A stretch of DNA of 64,000 nt from Clusia tigrina. Its lineage: Eukaryota > Arthropoda > Insecta > Diptera > Clusiidae. The notes below the pieces were generated by a model, which searched no databases, was not told the DNA's origin, and was given only the letters and a program-made list of their open reading frames with translations. Positions 47,230-61,215 of the stretch are shown here, piece by piece. The position numbers and the translations under genes are program-made. How positions within the stretch are numbered: position 1 is the stretch's first letter; each line of letters begins with the position of its first letter. Location of the stretch: the NCBI GenBank assembly GCA_920105625.2, contig OV050030.1:427892240-427956239 (forward strand), read 5' to 3'.

Positions 47230-50200
47230 GAAAGTTTTGTTGCGCTCGCGGAATTCGCGTCTTGGCGCGTTTTGACTGAAATTTTGCTGGATCGATCGAT
47301 CACGCTACTCCTTGCTCGCACGTCGTCGTCGTTAAGCGGTTTAGCCACGTTTGTTGTCATTGCTGGCAAGCAAGCGGCCGCTCACTCAAGTCACTCCAGC
47401 ACTCACTCACGTTGCTAATTGCCGACTGCGGATTGCCGCTCTTGTGCTCAGCTCAACGGGCGCTCTCTCTCTCCGCTAATGCGTTCTCATGTTTTCTTCT
47501 TTCAAGTTATACAATCGCCTTGGTCTGTGCCTTGGTCTTTAACTCGAGCGCATTGTTCTAGTTTGGCCCACACCCTACAACCAGTCAGCCAGTTGGTTGC
47601 GAGATCAAAATATGCCCCGTTGGTGTACGCTGCTAGTGATCAAGTGTGGATGTGATTACTCAAGTGGATGTGACAACCGTCGCATAATCAAAATACTGCC
47701 TATGGTAAATAGAGCTAATTTAAGGAACTACTTGGGAAGACAAAGAAGCAATTTGGTGGAGTCAGGAAAAGTTTGGTGATATCACCAAGCGAAAAATGAT
47801 TTGGATGTGGCAACCTGGGCGTGGAGGCTCCAATCAAAACAAATAAATAGATCAGAGTAAGAATGGAGAAGGAAGTATATGAGATATTGGTGTCAAATTC
47901 TTTATGACCATCTCAGATCTCAGATCTGAAGAACTGATTCACGGTATCATAGATTAGAAGTGGCTACTAAAGATTCAGTTAATCAATCGTATAGTCACAT
48001 AACGTAGAGTAAGATATCGTATTCCACCGTCGCGTTTAGTGTCCCAGATCTGTTCCCATATGAAAGGTGTTCGAAATTCCATTATTTTAGGAGGGTTTAC
48101 TTTGTTGCTTCTCATACTATATTCATTGGCGCGTATGACATAACAACACTCAAAAGAAAAGTGACTTCAGCGTTTAAGCAGAGCGTTCAAATGATGCGTT
48201 CAGTAAGGTGGGCTCCTAAGCCATGGACCCATTTATACTTGGAATTTTGATCAACTTTAAAGTTCGATGTTGAAATGCCTCGTTTTGTGCTGCTAATTGC
48301 ATTATTTCCACACTCCCATCTTTAATGTGCCGAGTGGCGCTACATGGCAACATTGTTCTTACGGCTGGTCACCCCGCCGCCACTCATTCACTCTCTGACT
48401 CATTCACTACACTCTGCGTTGACGACTTGTGCGATACGCAACACTCACACCCCAGATAGCCTATCAGCCGGCCAGCATAATAGTGAGCGAGCGCAGCTGC
48501 TGCTTATTTGTCAGGAGGCCATAATGTACCTACGTTCCGCATAATGCACCTCTTACTCACTGATCTGGTTGTTGTTGTTGTTGTTGTTGCTCCTGTTGGT
48601 GGTTGTTATCAATGTAGTTATGAAAATACACACAACTGTTCGTCACGCACGCGCTCTTTCGTTCGTCCTCTTCCTGTCCTCATCCCTTCCGTAGCGCCGC
48701 TACTGGATGTGTGTGTGCGCAGTTGCTGCAGCTGATCGTGATCCTTCGTACTCATTGTGCTGCCTTCCCTTGCTGTGCCCTGTTTACACAGTGCCCAGCT
48801 TTGTGTGGTTTTATTTCATTGAGACGAGCTCAGCTGCTGTTTGGGCGCTGAGATTTTCTGAATGCCGAGAACTATTTACGTCACGAGTTTGAGTATATTA
48901 AAAAGTCGTTTCTGTTCTCTCGCTGTGTCAATCAGGAAGTTTTCGAGCTACAAGGGTGGGAATGTCTCTTCTCTATTTAGATGCTTGGGTAGCCTCTAAT
49001 TTAATGCACAAAATTGGAACCGAGTATCTTGAAGTTATGTTTGATTCAAATTGTTAGAAAGGAGTGTGTAGACCCCACTCCAGACAGGACTTGTTGCTCC
49101 TCGCATGCTAACACTCAGTTGAAGTTTAACTGCAGGCAAGCTTCGATATTGTGCAACTGACACTGGAGGACACTGGCGGATACACAGAGGATTGCTAGTA
49201 AGGGGGATATGAGTGCGAATAACTCTCTTTAAGACATAATTCACATTTGAGCCACTTCTCTCTTTGAATACTCATAAATCGCTGTTAGGGGCACGTGCAC
49301 CCATTATGATTTCCTGACTACACCGCTGTATTCAATTAATTCTTGACTGTCGGTCCGATCCGGTCAGCACTTTGCATAAAGATGACGGTCGCTTTAGTGC
49401 GCTTCTAGTTGATAGGAGGCCCTTGAGTGCAGTTTGGGCACAAGTCACTCAGCCAATGAGAATTTGATTGATTAATTGAGTGATAAAAACGTGCTCCGGG
49501 CACCAATTTTGTTGGATTTTTCCATTTCAAAATAATTGCTTTTTAATCGCTTTTATGTAAATGTTTTATCTGTTCGGCCGAAAGGGACAAAATTCTAGAG
49601 AAGTGGAGCACAAAGTTTAAGGATGACTCAGGCAGTGATCTGAGAAGTTTCATTGCGGAAAATTGGGAGTGATGCGCCCACTTTTATAGAGCTAAAATCA
49701 ACGGGAAACGATGAAAAAAGTTGTGAGTCCACTTTGGGATTTACTCCTCATATGGTGAGGTGATCAAGAGCTTCCGTCCTTTCTGTCCTTTGATACAATC
49801 CATTCGACATTCTAGTACAAGCAGAATATAAGCTACTCAAGTCTCTGAATCGTCTCCCATTGAACCATTTGAGAAACTCAGGCACTGGTCCATTTTGGGA
49901 GTATGTGAAGCAATAGAATGGTGAAGAACAGTTTGCTTCAAGTGACAATCTAAGTGCCTTCCTTCAAGTGCCAATATAAGTGTCTCCCTTTAAACCTGAC
50001 TGAAGCAGTTTCGGTCTCCGGTGAACGTCGTTCCCAGTGCAACTGAAATTTCCGTAATTAAGCGAAATTTAAACTGCCTCCGTACTTTTGGCATCCCGGT
50101 CATTCTGGGTTGATGCACTCCAAGGAATTTCTTTGCGAAGACGCAAAGCCTTAAAAAGCCAATAAATGGGCTCTATTCTGCTCAGTCACTGCCAATTGAG

Positions 50201-53194
50201 GCAACAGAAGAATGCAGACGACTCACACGTCCACTGCGCCCATTCGCCGCACACAAATGTGGAATCGCTCAGGAACTCAGAACATTTGCCTCGTGCCACC
50301 GTCTCCGCCACTCCGACACAAACGCGCATGCCATGGAATGGAGGCCGATGTATTGCACCGGGCGGGCTTCTGCCACACACTCGGAATAATGCAATATACA
50401 TGTTTAAAGACACCAACAACCCCAACAACAATAGTAACGACACCAACAACAACAACCAGAAGAACAAAATGTGACACAGATAAAGTTGCAGCCAGCACAA
50501 AGCGGAATAGTAAATATTTCAAAAAAGACATGTCAGCAATGACAACAACACCAAAGACAACAATAACAATAACAGCAACAACAACAACAACAACAGTGGC
50601 AGCTATTACTGGAGCCATGAGCGGAGGGAAAACTGCCACGTCAGGGCAATAATCTTAAATAGAGTAATGCACTCGGAAGCGAATAAAAAGAGTGCCTACG
50701 AAAGAGCGAGCATTAAAGTGGCCATAAATATCCTAAAATAAAAGTGCAGCATCAGGACATGCACAGCCAGCAGAGCAGAGCACACAGACAGACAGTCAGA
50801 CGGTCGGAAGGACGGACATGAAGACGCGAACACGACATCTGTGATTGCACGGCAAAGGAAAGCATCTCAGGCAGTGACTCAGGCGCATGCGCAACTGCTC
50901 TGACACACACAAAAACAAACGCACACGAGCCAACAACACGTCCACACTCCTTATGTGCAGCTCAGTCTGTCCAGGATCCTGGTATGCGGGTCGTTGCAGC
51001 ACGTGCGGCGGCAAACGGTTCAGCAACTGCAGTAGCTGCGGAGGTTTGCTCCTGGACGATGCAGTTTTTCTCACTGAAGCTTCTTGTTAGTTGGCAGCGA
51101 AGCAAATGGGCTCTGCCTACACTGCGGCTGCGGCCTGCGCTGCCAGCAGCTTGTTTTGCTGATGTGTTTTTGCGCCAGCTCCGAAGAAAGAGCATAATTT
51201 ATGGGCTCCGCTAGACATGTCGGAGTCGGAGCCTTTTAGGCAGCACTTTTTGCCCGACTGCCTCATTGCCTCACTGCCTCATTGCCTGCCTACCAACGTG
51301 ACATGCTCATGCATTGATTTTGCGATTCGTGGCAAGTGAATTTCTCTGTATCTGCCTCTGCCTCTGTGCCACGAAAGGTGAAAGGTCATTGAACCGCCTG
51401 GAGTGGCGAGCAAGTTTCGGTTTCGCTGGTGCTGCAGTGCCCCGGAAATGTCAATGCACATGGAGTTGCATTTGGAGGTGTTGGTGAGAAATGTTTGGGG
51501 GTATTTCGTCATGGCTTAAGAACACTTCTACGAATCCGAATTGTTTTCCCATGCATATCTTACCCCCTTTTATAACCCCTGAGGTTTCCCTTTCAGTTCT
51601 TTCTCACATGCAAGGATGTCAGCAAAGATTTAAAGGTGTAAATCCTTCCTGACGGTATGTGAAAAAGCTTGGAGGGGCTCAGTTTACATATTCTGGCTTC
51701 ATTGGTGCTTCCGCAGCAACACTGAACCAGGTTGGGAGATGGGATCAGAGAAGAGGAACTCCTGCCCAGTCAATCTCTCTTGACTGAGATCAACTTATTA
51801 AGACAATCTTCAGGCCAAAACAAAGAAGAGAGGGGGAGAGAAAGAGTGCTCTCCGTGTCTTGATCGCTGCTCAAGGCCAGCGCCATTCCAACTCATCCTC
51901 AATTTCACTTGCGGAATTAATAGTCTAATTGCGAAGTGATTCCATTTTAATTGCCCAAATTTCCATTTACTTTTTGTGATCCACGCGGCCAGATTTGGAG
52001 CGCTTTTTAATCACGTTTGCGGACTTTTAACGGCCAAATTAATTGAGTTTTGGAGACAACGCGTGATGAGCGAAGCACCCAGCAGAGCAACCAGCAGAGC
52101 ACCCAGCGAAGCAAGGTTAGCAGCACCGCAATGATTTGTCCACGAGCACTTTCACTGTTTGCCTTTGAGCAGTGATGGTGCGGGCGCTCTTGATATCCAA
52201 GGAAGGGGTGCGGTTTTTCGCCACACTTGCTCGTAGGTGTCAACTAACACTTGCCACTCCAGTTGCTTGGTCGGACACCGAGTTCATTGTTTGCAATTAT
52301 ATAATATAATCACCGCGTTTCGACACCTTTTCAAACATTCTGGAAGCGCACTCAAGGAAAAAGTTCGTAATTATAGCTAAATATATATGCAGTATTGGAT
52401 TCGTCACCAGAGTTACTCTCATGCCCAAAAATTAAGTGCCTAATTAAAGATTATGCCATAAAAAACACTGTACTATTGTTTATTAATAAATTAATTAACT
52501 ATTTAAGATTTTTTCAATAAAAAAATATATTAAAAGCATCGTTTAGCACATAATTTGATGATATGGATCAGTTTTACAGTACTTGTCTCTACCTCCTTTT
52601 CGCCAACTAAGTCACACAGTTAGCAGCGCCATCTGGTGATGCGTCTATATACTGAAACAATCCATTGGTCCAAGTGACATGGAAGCAGAAGTCGTATGTT
52701 CTGTCTCTGGCAATCAAGACCATCTTCAATATATATTTTATAAACTCAGACCATGAGGCTGCTTTCAGGATCAATGAGAGAGGGATAAGGTTCAATCACA
52801 GAGAATCTAAATTTGCTCTCTTTAATCTTGTTCAATTGTAAGTGATGGGAAAAGGAAGCGGAATACTGCGCGTCCCTCATAAATCAAGGCATTGTATTCA
52901 GTTTAAGCCAGTTTTCCTAACACTTCTCTTCGTGGATTGGAATCCGGTTTCAATGCGCTGCATTCGATTTCCCTGAAGTGCTGAAATGCCTGCACTGGGT
53001 CTGCTTGCAGCCAGTCTGCTGTTATTTAAAACGCTGCCGAATAAATGCAACATCAGCAAACTCGGAAATTATTCACCAGCAAAATTTCGCAAAATTTTTA
53101 TGGAAAAAATTATAAAAATTGCTGAATTTACATTAAAATTTTTGTAAGAAGACTCCCAAACGGGTTTCACTTTTCGCTAGGGAAGGGCGATTAA
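47230..53194. other. Gene-free spacer
   Basis: No supported gene over about 6 kb. There are TTG repeats at about 48570-48590, AAC repeats at about 50420-50598, a CTCATTGC nonamer run near 51260-51290 and a CAGCAGAGCA run near 52080-52112. The 100-150 codon frames near 50.2-50.6 kb are Thr/Asn-rich products of the AAC repeats. Confidence 0.45.
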
Positions 53195-54030
53195 ACGATT
53201 AACTGAATACGGAGTCAACAGTGGTAATCGATAATTTGATACTGAACTGATTGAATTGATGATTGATTGAAATTAATCGATTAACTGAAGACGGAGTCTA
53301 CGTGGTATCATTTGAAATTGAATTTGTTGATTCATTGAAATGAATCGATTAACTGAAGTCAGACTGAGCAGAGAGTCTACAGTTGTAATCGATAATTTTA
53401 TACTGATCTGATTGAAATGATTGATTGAAACTAATCGATTAACTGGGGGCAGACTCAACAGAGACTCAACAGTTGTAATCGATAATTTTATACTGATCTG
53501 ATTGAAATGATTGATTGAAACTAATCGATTAACTGAAGACGGAGTCAACAGAGATTTAACCGTGGTAATCGATCATTTGATAATAAATTTGTTGATCCAT
53601 TGAAACTACTCAATTAACTGAAGTCAGACTGAGCAGAGAGTCTATAGTTGTAATCGATAATTTGATATGGAATTCTTTAATTCATTGAAACCAATCAATT
53701 AACTGGAGGCAGACTCAACAGAGACTCAACAGTTGTAATCGATAATTTTATACTGAACTGATTGAAATGATTCATTGAAATTAATCGATTAACTGAAGTC
53801 AGAGTGAGCAGAGAGTCAACAGTTGTAATCGAAAATTTGATATGGAATTCTTTAATTCATTGAAATTAATCGATTAACTGAAGGCAAACTCAACAGAGAG
53901 TCAACAGTTGTAATAGATATTTTGATACGGAATTGGTTGATTGATTACAATTAATCGATTAATTCAATAGAGAGCCAACGGTCGACTGGCTAATCAATCA
54001 GTTGTAATCAATATTTTGATACGGTAATGT
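53195..54030. repeat. ATCGAT-rich minisatellite, about 10 units of 68-90 bp
   Basis: Each unit reads roughly TAATCGATTAACTG, then GGAGTCAACAG or CAGACTGAGCAGAGAGTC, then GTAATCGATAATTT and TGATTGAAATGATTGATTGA. Unit starts fall near 53205, 53274, 53343, 53431, 53521, 53611, 53695, 53785, 53869 and 53955. Units alternate between two versions of the middle block, which suggests pairs were duplicated together. Older units at the right end have lost the central CG. More ATCGAT words follow up to 54356. Confidence 0.9.
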
Positions 54031-57000
54031 CAACTGGGAATTTATAGCCAGCCAATTGCGATTAATCGATAATTTGATATGCTAAATTATCGTTTAAGGG
54101 CAAACGACAAGTCAATCTGCTTGAAAAACATTTTGGCATTCAGTTAATCTTGATCACAATGGGCCATAGTGGCCTAAGTGATCAAGGGCGCTCGCAAGAG
54201 GGCGGCCACGCCTACCCAATCTCGATTAATGAATTAAAAATTAGGTTTTTCTGCCATTACGATATAAGAACTTATTTTCTTTTAAAACAAGCAGCAACAA
54301 AAAATCGATTACTCTACTCACATCCACAATCGATTGTAACACCACAAATTATCGACTTCAAATTGCCCAACAATCGTTTGCGAAAGCTCCTCCCTACATT
54401 CCACTCGTGACTGCGTCGCAAGTGGCACTAATCTAACCACTGGTGGGCGTGTCGCAGCACGAGGAATGAGGAATGCGCAAATTGTGGAAATAACACTAAA
54501 TTCAAGGCAACAAAAGCAACAAAAGCAACAAAAAAAGAATCATTGTTGACATTTGGCGCGATTGAAATCGCTGCTATGATTGCGCGCAATTTCCACATGC
54601 TTCCTGCCTCCCCACCCCCTCACACACCACAAGCAGTTAATACGTACTACGTACATCCCGCTACAAATGTGCTAAGCCGGCTGATAGCTGGCTTTCTATC
54701 GCTGTGTGTGGGGATGTGAGCCGCATTTTTTACACGGAATTTATGTGGAATTATTATTCATACATGATTAGCGCCGGAGCGTCGGAGCGCCGATCTCATC
54801 ATCGCTGGAGCTGGAGGAAAAAATGCGCCAGACGGCGGCACACGCAAATCGTGCTGTTTTATGGGTGACTCATGGCCAGGTAGTTGGTTAGTTGGCTGAG
54901 TTGGCTGAGTGGAAAGTGGCTTTTGTTGTGTTTGTTGTTGTTGTTGTTGTTGTTGTTGTTGCAGTGTTGTTTACATTTGCAGGGGATTTGTATTTGGATT
55001 TGGATTTCTATTTGCTCAGGAAACAGTTTGAAGCATCAATTTTGCAATAAAACTCGCTGGAACTACAATCTACGCGAGCGGGAGCCAAGAGCATGAAACT
55101 AACTCATATATCAAAGTAATTGCTTTGTTTGTTCAGTGCGGGACTGGAACACGAGGAGCAAAATGTGCTCCAATTACAATGCAAACCCGGTCATTGTCCG
55201 GTTGACATTGAAAGGTGTTCCAAGGGTTTCAAATGGTGGTCATGAGTAGGGCACGTGGTGATGGTATGGTGGGGGCTGTTGCAAGAAGTCCAGAAACATG
55301 CTCCGAACCTGCTGAGGAAATGTGCAGGGACGTCTGCAGAAGAGCTATCTTGGAGCGGCCGATTAACTAAACGGGCTTCCTGGGTCTTCACTACGCAAAG
55401 GTTCACGATAGTTATGAGGTAACTTCGTCTGTTTGGCTACTTCCAGAACTTATTTTCTTTGGAATGGAAAATGGCCATAATGTGGTCATATTCAGCATTT
55501 CGGAAGCTCATGAGGGGGAAGAGTACTCATAACGTTCTCCGGATCGTTTCTCACTTTCATTATCTGCTTGCAATGAGCGGAAGGATTTGGATTCCTTCCA
55601 TGAGAGAAGGCGACTGAAGTCATACTTCGCAGAGGCGTGGCGGCATTTTCGTATTTTCACATTGCTCAGAAATCGATTTTCACATCAAAACAAGAATTCT
55701 TCATCTCCAAAGAGAAGAATTTTCACTCTTCCACATGTTTCACAGAAGTATTTTCAATTAAGAAACAAAAGACAACAACAACAACAAAGAATACAAACAA
55801 TAACAACACTCAATTCCATCACAGCCGCCACACAAGCTCCAAAAGCCGCCGTGAGCGAGCGGCAACTTTAAACGACGCTGCCGCCTCTTCGTTTCTGCAC
55901 GGAAGGAAGGAAGCAAGGACGGACGGAAGGCCGAATGAGTGGCTGCGTGGACGGTCTGATGCTTGGACGCGGTGTCTATTGTGGCGGGAGTCTGCTACAA
56001 GCACAGAAATTGGGCCTGCCATGGAAGCACCGGAAAAGCGCTGGAAAAGAGGTCACGATTCACAATTCAAAGGGAAAAACCGCGCCTCATGAAATCGAAA
56101 CCGCCGCGCACTCAGCAGAAGAGCGGAGACAAATTGAGGTAAACTTTTTTTTTTAATTAACACAAAAAACACAAAAAATTGTTAACAAAACAACGCAAAC
56201 TGAAATAAAACGAAGCAAAGTCACAGCCAAGCAGCAACAAGTCATCAAGTCGTGGCATCCACCTTGATCCAGCTGCCAATGCGGCGGAAATATGCCAGCT
56301 TGACGACAATGCCGCGCCACCCAGCCAGCGCGCCCGTGCTGCCCCTCCTGTTATTGTTGTTGCTGCTTTTGTTGTTGTCTTCTGTGTGAGTGTCACTCAA
56401 GTGCAGCTCGAGCTGCAGGCAAACAAGTGAAGTACAAATGAAATCGTAGGCAGATAAAAGGCCTCTTTCCACCCACCGCCAACGTCCTGCCCACCTGACG
56501 CTCCGTCATGCAGCAAACACCGCTGAAGCTCACTTCGGCGGCGGCGGCGTCAACGACTTCCTCAGCCCGTCTGCCCCTGCCCACTCCCACGCCCCAGCAT
56601 CTCAATTAAGCATTTTCGTATGCTGCTGCTGCTGCTGCTGCTGCTGTTGTTGTTGTTGTTGTTGCTGGTGGTGCCACCAGAGAGCTCGGTTTCCAGCTGC
56701 CGTGGCGCTTTTCGCTGAATTAGCAAAGTTCAAGGCTGCGGATTTTCCATTGTTTCGGCGCTCGTGCGAGGCTGTCACCGGATCTTGGCCAGGGGCGGGG
56801 ACGAGTCGCGGTCGACAGGTGAGTGTATTGTGCTCAGACCGGCGCAGCTGCTGGGGTGGTGAGGTGATTGCTGCGTAATTATGTTGTTAGCGTAATTTTT
56901 ACATCTGGTTGCGTAGCACGGCAGCAGCAGCACACACACTCACACACTCACACACATACACACTCCCACACTTACACACCTAAGTATATTCAAACGCAAA

Positions 57001-57753
57001 AAAGGGGTTAGTAAACCAACTTAAAGTGCTCCGCGTGTGGGCGAGTTTACCATGGAATTACAACAACAACAACAGAACCGCCCACTATATTCGCATATAT
57101 AAAATGATATTTCGAGGAATTGTTGTCTTTTTGGGGAATAAACAATTTCATTTTTATACGCAAATAAAAGTTTGTTGATCGAAACAAGGTTTCTCTCTAA
57201 TTGCCGTGGCGTGAGCGAAACAGACGCATCCCTGGCTTGGGCGAGCGAGCTTCTAAAACTGCTCGGCGCGGCACACACTGACTGGGAGGTGCATAGTCAC
57301 TCAGCTCTGTTCCAGGACATTAACATACGACTCCAAAAACTGTTTCATTTATTAATTTATATTCACCGCCGGCGACTTGGCAAATGTGCCGCGTTTGACT
57401 GCCACAATTTCTGTGCTGTATCCCAAGTGGAGAACTTTTGGAACCGAGTTCCTAGCTGACTTCTTGTGTGTCATCGACTCCAATAAAATGTCGTAAACAT
57501 TTTTCTTAAATAGCAGCAATTTGGGTTGTTTTCTTGCCGTCTTTACGAGCCACAATTGTGTCAAATTTCATGCAAAACTGCTGATTTGGCTTAAACAAAC
57601 TGGAGGGTCCACCACAATTCTCAGATCCCTGCTTGAAACTTAACTGTGTCATTGCTTTCTGATTGTTTATTCTATGCTTCCCTCATGGCAGGCAAAAGAT
57701 GAATTCTCAGCAGTTAAGATGAGGAGTCAGGGCGAGATGAGAGCAGTGGAACT
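54031..57753. other. Gene-free spacer with TTG and CTG microsatellites
   Basis: (TTG)n at about 54923-54961 and a mixed (CTG)n(TTG)n at 56621-56665. The remaining frames are short and unsupported. Confidence 0.45.
56621..56665. repeat. (CTG)n(TTG)n microsatellite
   Basis: About eight CTG units run directly into about six TTG units, in no recognised gene. Confidence 0.9.
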
Positions 57754-58033
57754 GCTTGGGAGGGGAATGAACGTAGTCGTGGCTTGGGAGGGGAATGAAC
57801 GCAGTCATGGCTTGGGAGGCGAATGAACATAGTCATGGCTTGGGAGGGGAATAAACATAGTCATGGCTTGGGAGGCGAATGAACATAGTCATGGCTTGGG
57901 AGGCGAATGAACATAGTCATGGCTTGGGAGGCGAATGAACGTAGTCGTGACTTGGGAGGGGAATGAACATAGTCATGGCTTGGGAGGGGAATGAACATAG
58001 TCGTGGCTTGTGAGTAGAATGAACATAGCAGAT
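57754..58033. repeat. 28 bp minisatellite, 10 copies
   Basis: The unit opens GCTTGGGAGGGGAATGAACA and closes TAGTCATG. Period is exactly 28 throughout, so copies start at 57754 and every 28 bases after. Variants (GGG/GCG, CATAG/CGTAG, CATG/CGTG) recur in different copies, a sign of homogenisation. The last copy is diverged. Confidence 0.95.
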
Positions 58034-60814
58034 GAACCCTGCTTCGTGTTAAGGTTGCAGTATTCTCAACGCCTGGCGCATAGAACAATTCAATATTCCG
58101 CGTCGATTGGGTCTCCTTCAATTTTTACTATTGCTGAAGGTTTGCTAATCCGAATACCCAAGTTATCCCAAGCTACTCCTACATTTCCTAAAAGTGGAAC
58201 ACTTCTGTGGCGATCTAAAGGAATTGAGTGGAAAGGTGTTGGCGGAGGACCAACGGAAGAAATCTCCGATGTGGGGATTTACAAAAATTTCAGATCCAAA
58301 GCAAGTCTTGTGATCATTCGGAAGGCGTGGGTTGCTCTACTAGGCGCGTCGAACTGGGTGGGTCGAATAGAGTGCTGCGAACTGGGTGCGTCAAATGGAC
58401 TCCCGCGGACCTCGAAAGAGTTTCGGGTGAATAAATGTGATTCCTTGTGACAGAAACAATGAGAAACTTAAAGTAGGAGTGCCCGATTTTTCTTTAGTGG
58501 GAGGCCAAGGTTCAACTAGGACCGCCGAGGCAACAATGATTATGACGATGTCCGTTTTGCCTAGTCCAGTAGGAAAGGAATCAATGCTGATATCAATATT
58601 CAAGAAGCTCATCTGATAAGGGAAAATTTTGGCTTATTTTCTGTGGAAGGTTGGTGTGTTATTGTTTTTTTGATTTTGTTGTTGTGGACGCTGTTCAGAT
58701 TGCTCAGGTGGACTTTAGAAAGAGAGATTTAACTTTGAAGAGAAGAGGGACTCCCGGGATATGCCTGAGCTTCAAGCCTTAAATACGTCGAGAGGAGCTT
58801 ATACGACTTCTAGTACTATCAGAGGTCTCAACCGATTTCCATTATACTATATATTGCAGGGAGGGGCAATTCCGCGTGAGCTTCTACGCAGAACAGTGCT
58901 GAAGAAGTGACATGAATGTCACCTGAGCTCATTCCTCACTCTGACTGGCTTCTATTGTACTTGGAATGTCAACATGCACCTCTGATGGCCATGAGCTCGG
59001 CGTCAGCGCAGCGCGACAATTTCTCCATGTGGCTCCCAGTCACTTGGTAAGAAACCGTTGAGAATTTAGTTAAAAATAGCCGCGCTTCAATTGAAATTCT
59101 CCCCAGGAAAATTCTCCGCTCCGAATGAATTGTTTTAATTGCCCATCAGCAGCCGTGCTTCGTGCTTCGTGCATCGTGCCCCTTGCCACATGTGGCGCTG
59201 CATGTGCCTTACTTGGCTTGCTGACGAGTCTGGCCCGCATTGCTGGCACATGAACCGCGCGCTAAGTCCGCACATAACTCAAAAGACAGCTGCGCACCCG
59301 GCCTCAGGCACACAGGGAGGAGGCAAGACGCAGAGCATTTGGTGCAATACCGGCTCAGCCGCACATACCCAGCAAACATGACGGAGACTATTTTTGGCTC
59401 GGTTGCGTCTCTTTTGTGGACTATGTCTCTGCTTATCAGCTGCGCCACCCCTTTTTGCAGCTAAGAACATTTCGGCAGCTCATTCCGGGGACGACCCTTA
59501 ATTTCGTCTGCTTTATTAGCAGCCAGCGAGGAAAATAAGAAAGCAGCAAAGAACAACTATGAGAGCAGAGCGTTTCAAGGAGTCTGAAGTACACACACAC
59601 ACGCGAACGCACCGCAGCTCACCGCCAGGCAGCCAGATGTGCCGCTCGAACCCGCATGGCTCTCGCTGGCTCGTTTGCATGTGAATTACCTGGCGGTGAA
59701 ATGTGGCTGCGGTTGTTGTTGTTGTTGTTGTTGTTGTTGTGCTGCTTCTTCCACCACTGCTGGAGTTGCTTGCATATTTATTTGAAAAATGTAATTTTAA
59801 GCTACGAACGCAGGCAGCGACTCGCACGCAGCAACTGCAACAACTGCGCTTCAGTGCCGTGCATGCTCGCTGAGATGGTGTTGTTGTTGTTGTTGTCAGC
59901 AGCCTTTCCGCGTGCAATTCTGCATGAATGGTTTCTTTGTGCGTCGTTTTAGAGCGCTGTGGCAACGGCATCTGATGATGATTCCGCCTTTGTGCAGTTT
60001 CCTTGCTGTGCTGCAATTATTTGCAACTGCGGTGGAAGAATGCAGAACGCTTCGAAGCGCCTTCGGTGTGGCATGCAGCACTACCAATGCCACGTTGCTG
60101 GCTGCGACGGTCCATTCAATAAAAATTTATCATTTCAACAAATTCCGTTGCATACTTGTAGGCGGTGGGACAAGATAGTTAAAGGGCGAAATCTGGGAGT
60201 GTGGTTTAAAGTTGATCTGGGTTTGAGTGTTGAAATGTGAGCAGCTCAAAGTCAACTCAACAGAAGAAGTTTGCAGTATTTCGCTAGCGTAGGCACCCAC
60301 TCGCGACCCTGAAGCGTCTCAGCCCTCTGAAACGTTCCTCCGCCCTACCAGCATCACTGCAAGGATATTAGCTCAAAATTAGCGCAGCGTCCAGAGCGAC
60401 ACGTGGAAGAAACGATGTGCATCGAGGAAGCGCATCAAAAAACCCCAAAATTTATTGTGCCTCACATACAAAAACGCAGACGATCAGAAGGCTTGAGGAG
60501 AAGTGCGTTTTCTCCACACGCCCCAGTCGGAAAATTGGCCGTTGATTACAGATCACAGTGTTTGATACACAGATGAATAATGCCCAAGGGAAATAAGCTT
60601 CAATGAAAGGGATTTAAAAACTCATTCAAAAAGAACTGAAAGCAAAGAAAATCGTTGGGCATTTTTATTTCCTCTTTTTGGGGATTATTTCAAAATAAAA
60701 TAACACCCAAAATGCGGAGTGGAATAAATTTAAAGAGAGGTGAAAAAAGAAAAAGAAATTTAATTTTAATTGAACAAATTAACACCCAAAAAGACATGAA
60801 AATCTGAGCGGAAG
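58034..60814. other. Gene-free spacer
   Basis: Contains (TTG)n at about 59714-59740 and 59878-59897. A 146-codon frame starting in the minisatellite (58010-58450) has no recognisable domain. Nothing else supported. Confidence 0.45.
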
Positions 60815-61215
60815 ATTTTGGGGATTTTTCCTTTTTGGACTCATCTCATTTTTGAGACTTATTTTATATTTGGCAGTCATTTAATTTTTGGGTATTATTT
60901 AATTTTTGGGGATTATTTCATTTTAGGTTTTGTAACTTTTTGGGTATTGTTTAATTTTTGGGACTTTTTCAGATTTGGGTCTTATTTAACTGTTGGGGAT
61001 TTACTTTTGGGACTTATTTCATTATTGAGACATCTTTTATCTTTGAGACTTATTTTCTTTTTGGGAGTCATTTAATTTTGGGGTATTATTTAAATTTTGG
61101 GGATTATTGAACTTTTTTTTGGGATTTATTTCATTACTCGTCCTTTTTGAATTTTAGGGACTCATTTCATTTTTGGGGCTTATTTAGTATTTAAGGATTT
61201 GGGGTTTTTGGCCCT
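60815..61215. repeat. TTTTGGGGATTATTTCATT array, about 18 degenerate units
   Basis: Words of the form TTTTTGGG(G)(A/T)(C/T)TTATTT(A/C)ATT repeat about every 20-24 bases for 400 bases. An outlier lies at 60676, and inverted CACCCAAAA words lie at 60704-60713 and 60783-60791. The same motif occurs at 25.6-26.0 kb and 63.8 kb. Confidence 0.85.

Noticed and set aside
50212..50652. Thr/Asn-rich frames near 50.2-50.6 kb
   Set aside because: Products of AAC/ACA repeats, open on both strands.
57754..58033. CRISPR-like array
   Set aside because: The 28 bp units abut directly with no spacers; it is a minisatellite in a eukaryotic genome.
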